Source: Triops longicaudatus (Eukaryota > Arthropoda > Branchiopoda > Notostraca > Triopsidae). From it: 64,000 bases of DNA. Where the stretch lies: the NCBI GenBank assembly GCA_022885665.1, contig JAGQDJ010000051.1, forward strand, positions 62,001 through 126,000, in the 5' to 3' direction. A program made the position numbers and the translations under genes. Under the pieces are notes generated by a model. That model saw only the letters and a program-made list of their open reading frames with translations. It did no database searches and was not told where the DNA came from. This document shows, one piece after another, positions 48,544 to 61,200 of this stretch (its first letter is position 1; each line of letters begins with the position of its first letter).

Positions 48544-50483
48544 AAGGGGCGAAAATTCTGTCACCCATGTCTTGGCACTTTTTGTTCTTTAGTGTTTGCT
48601 TCGGGTGAATTGAAAACTAGCACAAAACAATACTCATTAGATGATCTTGTATCCTGACTATCAGGCGAGATACTGTACGAGTCACGAAGACAAAGAATAA
48701 GACCAAACGACCATGGAAACCAGAGGCTCTTACAGTTGTACAAAATGAGACGCTGAGTCCGCATTTGGGACAAAATAGCCGTGTGTTTTGGTAGAAGGAA
48801 GCTGAGATATCTGTTTTTCAAGAAAAGCACTTCGTAGATTTAGAAGATACTTACGAAAACTTAGATTTATGATGAAAATAAATAGTTTAATCGTTATAAC
48901 TCTCAACTGGTGACAGAATTTATTTCCTTTTTTGTCATTTGCACAACACACTTGCAGTCAAACACACTTCAGTCCAAATCGCAACGAAGTGCCACTTTTG
49001 ACTTTAAGTTGTCCATGTCCCAGTAAGTTTCACTTTTGAACTCTTGCGACTGAGCTTTCAGAAAATTATTCTTCGGCTAACGCTATACACGAAGGTCCAT
49101 TTTGATACAATTTACGGGTACTTAATGTAAACATGACAACGAAAATACCAAAACCCGTTTTTTTATTAAAAGAAAGCCACAAATATACTTTCTTTTTACT
49201 ATTTTCTAACGTAATTTTCTTACGCTTGTCGAATTGAAGGGGATTTAGAAAAGATTTACAGTAACAGACGCAATCTTAAAATTACTAGCTTGTAAAATGC
49301 GCCAAATAAGTAGCGGGAAAGTCGTCACGTAGAATAAATTCTTCTTAGTGCTTCGTTGCATGTATCCAAAGTTAACGGAAAAAGTTGAAGATTAGTGCAC
49401 TTTACGCATATGTATACCTTGGTCTGAATAGCTGCAGAAGCCGCGGGATTGTACACAGTCAGGAGCAAATAAATTCCACACAAAATGACCACTTTCATTC
49501 TCAGCTAATAGCTCGCTTTTGAGCGTTGACCGTATGAGATGTTTCACCGACTTGTATTTCAGGAGAACTGCACATCAAAAATACCTATGCCTCCTATATG
49601 TTATAGGACACCTCCTTTGGGTATCTTTCCCGCCTTTTTTGGTTTCCCCGATTGCAAGTCTTATTTTTATTCGGGTGACTTCACTTCTTCACTTTACGAA
49701 ATCTTTAGAAAATACTGTAGTGTAAAAGGGGAAGAGATAGGATAAGTGTGCAATTTCGGGTAATTTATACGTTACTTGATTATAAATCGTTCATTTCCCG
49801 GCTTTATAACTCGCACTGGTTGTTTGGTTCACCCGTAAACGGTACTGAGATAATGCCACCGACGTTGTAAACGAGTCAAGTAACACAAGCATGAAGTAAA
49901 ACAAGCAAGATAACACTTATAAAGCGAGAGGGGTTCCCCTTATTGCAGGTGGCAAATAGGTAGGCGGAAAAGGTACAGCAGTAAATAATATCCAGGGAAT
50001 CCCCTGACGCATTGCCTAAAACTCCGGTGCTCGGGATATTTGTGCCACATTAAGTTGTTGACCTGTTGTGGCGATGAATACACTGCTTGTGACAACAAGG
50101 GGAAGCAAAAAGTCCCCAGACGTGTTTTACAACTAAAATGTTGTTAACTGGACACGAGGGAAAAAAAGGCAGACGAGTTGGGAACCATAAATAGAGAGCA
50201 GGAGACTAATACTTATTTTTTTTTATATGAAAAACCAAAATACGCCCAGTTTCTGCATGGCGTGCCTACTACGATGTAAGTAATGATTTTAAAGTGGATC
50301 AGAAGCCAAGATTTGGCCTCAAATTAAAACAAAATATAAAAATAAAAGATTATTGATACATTAAAAACAGGCAAAATAAATAAGACAGCAAATGGCTTCT
50401 GGAAAGTTTCCTGGAAAGGGGAGAAAAAAGACACAAGAGGAGAACGTGAAACTTCGATATTGATGATGATTTTGAGTTTTTTT

Positions 50484-50496
50484 TGTGTGTGTGTGC

Positions 50497-50530
<34 letters not shown>
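50484..50530. repeat. (GT)n/(TA)n microsatellite
   Basis: A short GT run is followed by about 15 uninterrupted TA units (50,501-50,530). Confidence 0.95.
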
Positions 50531-50534
<4 letters not shown>

Positions 50535-50559
50535 ACTAACGCACCTAACGAACACTCAA

Positions 50560-51292
50560 AATAGAGGATGGTGGTGTGAATTTCGACTAACGTTTTAATT
50601 TGTTCGAAAAAAGGTCTTAGAAGTGAGTTAAAGAAAAAAGTCCTCTGCAATAAAGACGCAAGTATGTTATATTACCTGCGTAAAATAATTTTGAAAGTCG
50701 TCGCAAATTTTATTTATGGCAATTTTTCCAAATCTCTTCAAAATCGACATTTTGAAAATGTGTCCAAGCTCCGACTACGATATTAATGAATTCCCAAAAC
50801 GGACAAGAAAACGGAAACATACTTTTAAAGTCATTATAGCGAAGCATAGATGTATAAAATATTTTCTACAACGAAAAAAAAATCAGCGCAACAAATACGC
50901 CGAACGCTAACTGTACGACATTCTTCACGGCGGGTTATAAACCTTCAAAAGTGCTTGGCGTTGCGGTAGCAAGTGGCACGGGTTTAGCGTATAGCACTAC
51001 GCTGCCTACGCGAAATTTGCCACATGACTACAGAATTAAAGTTTGGACTTTTCTCACTAATACAATTAATGCTTCATATTATACACAATTCAGGGGAATT
51101 CTGGTACGTAAGCTAAGCAGGTAACTAATAATCACGCGCTTTCTTATAAAAATGGCTGATTATACGTGGCTCTTAAAAAAATCTGGCAGCCATTAATTTT
51201 TGTAAATTAAAAAACTCAACAACCACAAAGCGGAATGAACAAAAACTTTCCAGAAACAACTAGAGTAGCTACGAAAAAAATCCGATAACAAT
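50560..51292 (-). repeat. Dispersed repeat family B, inverted copy 2
   Basis: Reverse complement of the 39,360-39,900 family, with shared blocks in order and additional sequence between the CGGCG and TTGTTGAG blocks. It faces copy 1 across about 10.7 kb that includes AARS2. Confidence 0.8.
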
Positions 51293-51879
51293 ATGTAACA
51301 GAGCTGAAAATGAGTTTATCGGAGTTTAGATCACAGTCGAAGTTTACACCTTCTCCTCCAACGATTTCGGTTTTTTAAAACCGAATATCACTATAGAAGT
51401 TGCAAACGCTGAATTATTTCTCTTTGCGCTTACGTGTTTTTAACGTTGAACTTAAATTATGACATGAAATTATTACCTATTTTTAGTACCCATTTCCCCA
51501 GATTTATTGTTAAGATTCTAAAATTCTGTTTTCCCTGTGAACGATAGCCAAAATAACCAACAACAGGCGTAAGCCTAAGTTGGATTTGGAGAGAAATTAT
51601 ATGGGGCTAAAATAATAAAAGTTAAAAGACATTGTGCTAGCTGGGGGGCGGACATCCATAAAGGTACTTATTTATTACACGCACCGTGAAATTAGCGCTC
51701 TATTATCATCGCCTTTTTTTCAAACCCGTGAGTTTTTTTTAGTGAAACTTTGCCACTAGTTAGCTTTAGTAGATGTAGATTAAGTAGTATTAGTAAGAAT
51801 TTGGCGAAAAAACGTTACCATTTTTGTAAAAAAAAAAAACGGTTGCATCACGGATTTCCACTAGTTTATTTTATCTTTA

Positions 51880-51965
51880 TGCACCTCTGGTGTGAAAAAT
51901 TTACGGAAAATGACGTAAACTAACTGAGTCTAACCAAACCTAACTGAAAAATTAACGTTACGTAT
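51880..51965 (-). repeat. Dispersed repeat family E, partial inverted copy
   Basis: Reverse complement reads GTTAATTTTTCAGTTAGGTT ... TTTTTCACACCAGAGGTGC, parallel to 14.51-14.57 kb. Confidence 0.5.
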
Positions 51966-52298
51966 AATAAATAAGTACCTGAACATGTATCCAAATAAAA
52001 ATAAATGCAAGGGAGAGGGTGCGGCTGAGTGGCATGTTTTCGCCGCCTCAACAGTTTATGACCAGCGCGCAAATGTTGTTCTTGTTCTTCCAACGACGAT
52101 ATCGACATTTGTGTAAATTATCGATATTTTGTTCAAGTATATGTTTCTTGTTGACATGATCGTTTTTGGCGGTGCTTTTGCCTTTCAACGTCTTGTAATT
52201 GCCATTAATTGTTGCTCCAAAATTGCTCATAAAGCCTGTTGTATATAATTGACTCGCCAACTACCACAATCCTGGCCACAATAAACGAAAAAGAAGTC

Positions 52299-55200
52299 AT
52301 GATTGCAGCAGCTAACCCTTCGGTAAAATTCAAATTTCCAGAATCAACTTTTTACCGCCGTGTCCAATATTCTTGTAACATCTCTTGTAGGTGTTCACAC
52401 CTTATGGTAGAGACAAGTATGAAGAGCACCCGTTCTCGGAAGATATTCCTCTTCCTACTGAGAAAGTATTGTATTACAAAAACAAATCATTACATTCCAA
52501 CTCGACAAATTGTTTTAAATGTTCCACAGATCCCAGATTGGTATATGCTTCACGCCCCTTACACTGAACAACTTCCCAACTTAAGTTCCATCGAAGATGA
52601 ACTGTACATCAAGGGAAAAACCGTCATATGGTCACGTGGAAGTCTACCAGGCTCGCGGGACGTTATCAAAACCTTTACCATGGAATCTGACGTGAAACAA
52701 GCCTTGTGGTGCACGTTTTATACTCAACCCGACAGTCCTGGTCTTACGAATGATGTTCGACCTGAACAACCTAAAGGTTAAATTAAAACACTAAGACTCA
52801 AAACGATAAATAAAAGTAATGAGCAAATGCGGTATAAAAACTACTATAGTAGTTACGAAAATGGAATACAATCGTCAAATTAGGAGCTAAGGAGACTGAA
52901 TAGTATAGTTAGAAAGATCATAAATAATTAACTGCGAAAAAAAATTAAAAATTGGGATGCTTACAAACATGGAAAAAAATGCCAGATTAACAATATAGTA
53001 AAAACAATGAAGTCTTGCATGAGTAAATGAGAAGGCAGAGGCGTTTTTTTACAATAATTTAAGTATAACATTTTTTTATTTTTATTTAGGGGATCCAATG
53101 CCATCGATATGCATTTTCGAGGAATGGCTTTTGACAGTTTACGTATCATCAGGCGCTGAATTTTGTACCAGTTTGCCTTTCAAATTTAAAAGAGCTTGGG
53201 CGTCGAAACTTGGCCTCCTAATCGAAAGAGAAGCCAATCCGATGGACAGTAGCAACCTGCCGTTGCTTTTCGCATTGCTCCATCCTTTGGAGGATATCAC
53301 TCCTATTGTTTTAAAGAAAGGTCATTGAGTTTTAAATGTGTATTAAGTATATTCTTACGCTCTTAAAGTATGACTCTTTAAAATTTTGATCGTCTTTGCG
53401 CAGGAAGTAGGTACCAGTACCAGTCAGACGCGTTTGCGAAACTGCTCTTGACCAGTGTGGAACCGTCTATCTGTTTTGTGTTTGATTCCATGTCCAACAC
53501 CCATTCGGTGTGGAAAATCCGACGTGCCAAGTTAGATGTACGTTTTATAATCAAAAATACTCATTGCAAAATAATTAAAATTGTGTTGCAAAAGTATTGC
53601 TTATTGCGGCGATGAATGATTTTTAAATGATCACTTATTTTGAACTATAAACTTTTAAATTAACATTTACAGTGGTATCGACTTTCAATTAATATTATTA
53701 ATAGTAATTTATCTACTCTCACGTTTGTTAGTTATAGTTAATGTTCTTAAATTAATCTTGTTGCCAAAAGTTCGGGAACAGAATTCCCATTGTTCTGACG
53801 GCAAATGTCCGCATGGCTTATTCGTCAAAAGTCTGTGATATATTTCTGTCGCTTCTTATGGCAGAACGTCCCAGATCTTGTTGAACCACATAAAGCTATC
53901 ATAATTACCGTTGAGTCTTCTATTACGCAATTATAGTTATGTAAAGAAATAGATAAACCAGTGATTTTTTTCTTATATTTTACAGGAGAGAATGATTTGT
54001 ATGGACGAAACTCGGTCAGAGGGCGGGACAGCGAGCGTTCTAAACACACCCAGTCTTCTGCACACTTTCAGCTCGCAGTCTATGCTCGTGGCACGTAAAA
54101 AACGCACCGATTTGCACAATACTTCACTGCCTGCGGTAGCCCACACAACAATCGTGTCTACGACCCCAAAACTGGGCGGGGGAATTTTGCATTCTCCCTT
54201 GTCAGTATCGAACAGTCCTTGGTGTTCGCCGTCCGTAAGCCGTCTCACGTCCCGACTATTCACACCGTCACCGTTGTCGAAAAGCGTTCGGGGCCAAAGT
54301 CGTTATACTGATGTGTCGGAACGGGATCATCACCACTCACTAAGCGCCTGGACGTCATACGCGCCGTCCGAAGGCGGTAAAGGCGCAAATTCACAACATC
54401 TTTTCCCCGTTTTGTGCCTCGAAAGATTGTGGAACGAGTCTGATGACAAGTAATTAAACACGTTAACATTTCCTTTAAAAATATATTTTGACAGCAAATA
54501 AGTTACTACCAGAGTTAGGCGAATTCAATCTGGATTTTTTACTTCAGTCATTTTTCATTTACTTTGAATTGACTCTTTCCATTGCGTGAAAAAAAGACTC
54601 GACTTAGAAAAGGAGTGGACTTGTAAGACTTGGATCAAAAAGACTTTATTTTTGAGTTTACTCCGAAGTCATATTTCGTACACAAAACGGCTAAAGTCCG
54701 CATACCTTCGTGTAGAAGGAATTCGGATGGGTTTTAGACGTATCTTCCCCTTTCAGAGGAATACTGTCCTCTACCTTCTTCTTGGTGGGACCAAGTAATG
54801 AAATCTAAAAGATTCAAACGTCTCCGCTACCGTTTAAACACTGCAAGATAGTCCAAGGCAGAGAAAACCGAAGTCAGTCGCTTACGATATTGAAATAAGG
54901 AGACGCCTATGTTCCTTTATGAAAAGAAGACCTAGCAAAGCGTACTGTTAAAATCGTATTTTTTACAAGTCAATCGTGCAAGTCACTTGCGGTACAGTCC
55001 AATCCAGGCATTATCGACTATTTTGAACTTCCTAAGTCCATTTCTGACGGAAACTTCTAAGCGAAATGTAAGCTTTACTCGAAATTCACATCATTGTCGA
55101 CTAGAAGTAATCCACTGCGCCACATGAAGAAGAACCACCCAAGAGTTTACAAAGCGACTTTCGGTTCGCCAGTACCAGGAGGAAATACTTTGGCCAAATC

Positions 55201-58200
55201 TTTGGAAGTGCCAAGTATTCACCCGATCGTCCGAAACAAGTGGGGCTTGCGGAGTACTGCGTGAAAGTCGTCTGTGCATTACTGCACCCATTGACTTTAT
55301 AAAGCTGAGTTTGAGAAAGTGATAACACGTCGAGACAGCTTTCATGTCCGTCACGGAAAAAGCTCTCAGAGGTGTTAACTTCTTCGGCCGCTGAAAGTCG
55401 TGCAAAACGTAGGAAATTCCCTAAATGGATTGACTTTGCGTAAAATCGAAGAAAATCTGTCTAGCATTGACATGACTCTCCTTGACTTGCTCAGGTCTGG
55501 TTACAACGCAAACTTCCGTTTAGTAAAATTGTTCCATTTTAAGCTAAGGTTTAAAAGAAGACTTTAAACTAGTAAACTGTGCCACTGAACCTGGTATTCC
55601 GTGTCTTGTGACTGTTTTGTTTACCCAGTCGTTTTCAAATTTAATTTGTTTGGTTAATAGGAATCTTTTAAAGGCAACTAGTAAGTCCTTCCTCATGAGT
55701 GACGTCGTCGGACAGGATTTTTTGTGCTGGGTGGACCAAAAGCAGCGAAAGCTTTCCTTTGTGAAATACAAAGAAGAAACGGATGGCCAATGGACTTTTG
55801 ATACAATGCAGTCCATTCCAGCCTTAGATGCTGAACCGTTACCAGTAATTCTTTTTGTGTCATGATTTCATTTAGTATTTTCTTAAATATTTTCTTGAAT
55901 TTTAACTTGTTCCGCTTTTTTGTGTCAATTTCTTTCATTATTTGAATTTGTACTGACTCCTGTTTTGTTATGTTTAAAAAGGGCTTGAAGATGGTCTTAG
56001 TATTGGAGCCATCAGGGAATTTGGTGTTGTATGCCGGTACCTACAAGATTGCGCGGGTTCACATTCCACTTCACCCGGATCAGCTTCCGTCCGTGTCCTT
56101 AATGGAGGAGTCATCCGCGTTTCAAAGATTATCCCTCGATTCCACAGAATCTGAGCGCTTAGATTCCTTAAAACGGCCTAGTGCGTCTCGGAATGTTCGG
56201 TCGACGCCCGGAGTCCAGTACAGGTATAGTCTTCGATCCAGTTCACATTTAAGTTACTAGCGGAATTCTGACATGTCTTAATACTATTAAAGTTTTACCT
56301 TTCGGATTCAAAACAATGTTTCAAAGATTAAATCAAACAAAAGTGAAAAGTCGAAATCTCACTAATATTGGCGTATTGGCGTTCAACAAGGAACTGTTTG
56401 ATTTTTTTTATCTTGTATTTTATTGTTTTAATGTTCATTTTTTAACTAATGTGTAGGTTATTACTATTATTGTAAAAAAAAAAACACTTGATGTGCTTCC
56501 AGGAGAAGTAGTTTGATCAGTTCCCGACCGCCTTCCGTGTTTGAGCCCTTTGAGGACGATTCTATCGTGCTGTCGCCGGTACTTCGCCATCAACAGACCG
56601 GGTACAGTCCTCACATTATGCTTAATGACACCAGCAGTTACCAACCTTCCGAAAGTACCGGTATAACCGCATTGAAAGACGCTGTGCACAACCGAGTCAG
56701 CTTGGTAAGCAAAATATATAAAAATGATGATAATAAATAACAAATAAGTAAAAAAATAAGGCTGAAAAGAAAATAGTTTAACAACGTGTTTCCGTTCCTG
56801 CTTTCAGGTTTATGGGAACGGCGTCGTATTGCGCACTGCTATTCCAGAACTTTCTACTTCGTCTCTCGGTAATAAAAATAAAAAATAAGTTAAAAAGTTG
56901 TTGAAAAGTTTAATAGAGAAAGAATTTTTAGTCTAGTCGATACAAATGAACTCAGGTTTATACTTTTTTTCTAAGTGATACGGTGTTTGGATGCTTTGAA
57001 GGCGATTTTGCCCCCCGAACTGGCGTTGATGACTTGTGCGAAGTACTATACGAGCCGCAACGCTCCCGGACCAGCGAATCACAATCCCTCCGGCGAATGG
57101 AACTTGTTAGCCAACACGTTAATGACACTAATAGGCTACGCGCCTTCTGTACTGGATTTCTTGCAAACCATGAATGGTCAAACAGCAAGTCCGGATGTGT
57201 CTTGGACTCCAGAAGTGTTTGACGCTAAACGAAGCCGGCCTTCGGAAGAATTTGGCCACGAAGAAGTACCGCACGCAATTTTTGCATATTTTGTTCATTC
57301 GCTTGCTTTATATTTATTTCGTTTTTGTTTCGTTTCGTTATTATCTAGTTCGTTTATGTTTATTATCTATTTAATTTCTTCAAGGGCTGTTAGTTATTTT
57401 TTCCTACTGACATACTTATGAATATGTGTGATTTCGATTATAGGATTGGTCATTTTTGCTTGGATCGAACTATCATTACACATCTGGCCGAAAACTCAGA
57501 GACATTTTAGGCTTTCCGTTGCCCTTCAGCCAAGAACGAAACCCGAAACTACAAACCGTAGCTGTCAATGTTAACGCGCCTTTGTTTACACACCTGCCTG
57601 TCATCGTTTATGTCTTACACTTGATATATGAAGTAACTACTTGGAGCGCCAGAAATGAAAGAAAATTACTTCTAATCTTTGATTCTGATTTAGGATTCGA
57701 AATTGGATACCTTGTCTTGGCCAGATTTGGTCCACCTTGTGAAACTGTTGGCTGTGTTGTCCTGGGATTTGAACTGGAAACAGTATGTTGATCTTTATTG
57801 GAGAGATTTCCCGTGGATCATCTCCGTTTTACAAAATGTAAGTCCAAAAACTGACAGTTCTCTCAAATACAGTGAAAATGTGGTCGTACGCGGCTTATCT
57901 CGTCATACGCGGAAAATTTTCTGTCATTATAATGGTGAAAAGCCCCGTGTGATGGGTCCGTTGATGAGCCTAACGTATAGAGAACCTCATTCGTGCACCA
58001 AAGGCTGGAATAATTTAATTTTGTTTTGCTTTTACGTGTTCTAGGAACGGAACCTGACAGACCAGAACATGAAATCTCTCCAGCAACCGGCTTTTGTCAC
58101 TTCCCAACCCCCAAATGTGCATCAACACTTGTGGAACATCCTAAACCACGTCTCTTCGGCACTAGTTTATCCGTGTGTGCCTGGAATCAACGATACTTCG

Positions 58201-61200
58201 TGTGATATTATTACTGTAAAAACTTGCTATGCTTATAGCTTACGTGGAATTATATTTCCTAAATCCTGTAGGTGTATGCAGTGCTCTTAGGAGTTGTAAA
58301 TACCGGGCAATTTGCTTTGAACCGGTACCTAGAGGGCGTGGCTTTACCTTACTGCCCCGCTTTGCGGATTTCTAACTTACCAGCTGATTCCACGAGCCTT
58401 GAGTACCGCCATAAAACGGCAATACTATTCATGGCCGAGAAGAGTACGCAGTAGACACAATTTTTAGTCCCTTTACTAACCACTATTTAGCGCATTTTTG
58501 TGCATTTAATTTGCGATATTTTTTTTACTTTATTATTTAATTTACCATATATTACAATTCTTATGTTTGTGTATTTAATTGATTCTTTTTTCTTCCTCGG
58601 TTTGGATGAAGAGTTTACGCCTTCTCGGTTGGATCGCATTCCACCTGGTGTAGGACTAGCACTGTGGAACGCCATTTATCAAATTCAGTATCAGCCGCCG
58701 TCTGATTGGCCCACGAGTGCGTATTTCCTCTTGGGGAGAAACGACTTAATCCATGCACCAACGCAGAACTTGGTCACACTACCGAAATCTATCACTTTCA
58801 TGGAAGAAATGAAGCCCAAAGCCAGTGCAAAAGAAGAAGACGACGGGATGTCAGACTTGGACATGGAAGTAATGTTCATGTTTTGATTATCGTTACTGTT
58901 GATTATTACTTTACATACGGATGCTAGTCTTATTTGCTTGCCGGTAATTTTTTTCTCTGCTGAAACGCGCGAATGTGTCTTTCCCTGTAATAAGGGCATT
59001 TCGTTTTATTTTTTAAGTTATTTTTATTTATACAATACTTATGTAAGAAAGTTCTTACACATTTATTAACTTCTTTTTAGACGTAGTCGTTTCTACGAGT
59101 AAGATATTAGCCGAGAAAGGGAGCGTTGTTAAGAAGTCAGTTATGCACGAGAATTTAACTGATGTATTGTTCGGGCAATTTAGCAACCACGCACGGACAT
59201 ATGTGCATGAATTTCACCTTGGTATAATTTTACTGGTTTTCGGTTGGTGATCAATTGGGAAATTTCAGGAGTTACAAGGGACTTTTGGGTGTTGGGTTTT
59301 TGGGAACAGACTGAATTAAATGGGCTAATGAGAGTGTTGGAGAAAGACGTAAAGAAACATAAAGGAAGAAAAGAGATGCTGTTACGGCGTGTGGTGTGCT
59401 GAGCTGGTAGACTGTGTTGGCACCTGAGCGGAACTTAGGACTAATATCACGTTAGGTCAGCAAAAGGATAATGTTTTAGGCCCCAATATGATGAGCAGGT
59501 ATTAAGGATGTTTTAAGTAATAAATTGGCATGAATGCAAATTTAACTATCTCACACTTATATTTATTTGAAATGATACATACTGTTATCGGGGGCTTTTC
59601 TGAATAAATGGAGGCAACTTTGAACATTTTGTGAGAAACGGTAGGCCATCTACAATCATTAACTCATTAGCTCATAGAATAATCGTTTTTTAAAAAAGAA
59701 AAATGGAAATGTGAATGCATTGCCAATTCTTTATTGTTCGTATATTCCTGCTTCTCAGTTTTCTTTATACGCCAAAGTTGGACGAAATAGACACACACAC
59801 GAAAAAAAAGCATGCTTTTCTGTTCAGAGTAACCCCCGTTGACGGTGGCGTTTACAAACATCACAAAATGTACATTTGTGCAGTACAGCACGTTGATAAA
59901 GCACATTTTAGTGTCATTTCCGCCGGTACAAGCCCGAAGAGATAAAAAAAATCTTTGATGTGGTTTCACTACTTTCAATGATTTTATTTTGTGTGGCTTC
60001 GTTTGTTATTTATTGTCTTTTAGTTTTAATTAATTTTATTTGAATTTTCTTTCAGGTATTGAAATTGGTCTTTCCGAAAGATCAAAGGATCCAAGACGTT
60101 CGGAAATTCTTATGTTCATCGAGGCCAGTACCCATAACTTTAGTACAACGCCCGGAAGTTTCGGACCACGAGTTCATTGAAGAGCAAGAGCGGCACTTGT
60201 ACGCCATCTGTGTCAGAACGATGGCTTTGCCTGTTGGGAGGTAGCATACATTTTTAAAAAATGCAATCGTGTAATGTTATTTTAACTTATGTACCAATGT
60301 AACTCACATTTTCAAGGGGCATGGTGAGCTTATTTTGCGGTTCCATGATGATCGCGGAGCCCTTAAGTATTCCCCGTTTGTGCTTGACCGGTCGAGTACC
60401 GCCCCGCGACACTGCCGTCGATTTGTCTCATATCGACGTCCCGCCCCATATGGCGCTATGGCCAGCCTTTCACCATGGAGTCGCTGCGGGCTTGAAAATC
60501 CCACCCGGACATCCTAACATCGATTCTTCTTGGATTTGCTTCAACCGACCTAAAGTAATAGAAAAAGGAAATCTTGGAACGAAAGTTTCATCTTTGCTGA
60601 TCTTTCCTTAACTTTAATTTTACTACTTATTATTTTGCTTAAAGGTGACAAGGTTTCACTTATTTTAAAAGTGTAGAATGTTCTGTAAAAGATATTTTAA
60701 ATTTAGTATCGTACTTTAAAATGTTTAATTTTTATAAATGGTTCTTGCATGTTGCAATCTCAACCAACTCTTTCGGTAAGTTTTTTTTCGTAGCAGGAAA
60801 AACTGTGATATCTTAATTAGACTAGTGGTCTTAACCTTTTCGCGCTGCGGTCACAGAAAACTTGATGTGTAACAAAGGACATGTGTTAATCGCAGTAGAA
60901 AAAAAATAAAAAATGGAACATGTGTTAAGAGCTTGTGAAAGCATAGTAATAGTGTTTGCATGCTGAATTAATTAAATTATGAATTCGGGAAGTCATAGCG
61001 CACATCGTTGAGACTTCGCTGGGAAATCAAAAGATTTTTCGACAAATAGTGTTACCAAGTTAAGTCAGTTTAGAATATATTAAAGTGTTTCTGGATTCTC
61101 CATTCATATTTTGTATTATTTTTTTTTCTATTAATGTGTTTTGAACACTTTTTTTTTTCAGGGAACAGCGGATTGTCAACCAGAACATGCTGGTTTTCTC

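Larger units (their letters stand above)
47706..52298. other. Repeat-rich gap between AARS2 and APC1
   Basis: Contains the second family-A copy, a (TA)n array, the inverted family-B copy and a family-E fragment at 51.88-51.97 kb; no gene is seen. The last few hundred bases before 52,299 should hold the APC1 promoter and 5' UTR. Confidence 0.55.

Noticed and set aside
53992..54263. Minus-strand 96-codon frame opposite APC1 exon 6
   Set aside because: Shadow of the exon; composition mirrors the Ser/Thr-rich plus-strand codons.
54571..55524. Minus-strand frames in repeat C as a C-type lectin pseudogene (a WIGLYR string occurs)
   Set aside because: The supposed lectin motifs are in the wrong order and different frames, and cysteine spacing does not fit.
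60823..61020. hAT-like left end (TAGTGGTCTTAACC) in APC1 intron 18
   Set aside because: The only candidate right end (near 61,005) is too degenerate and no target duplication could be found.
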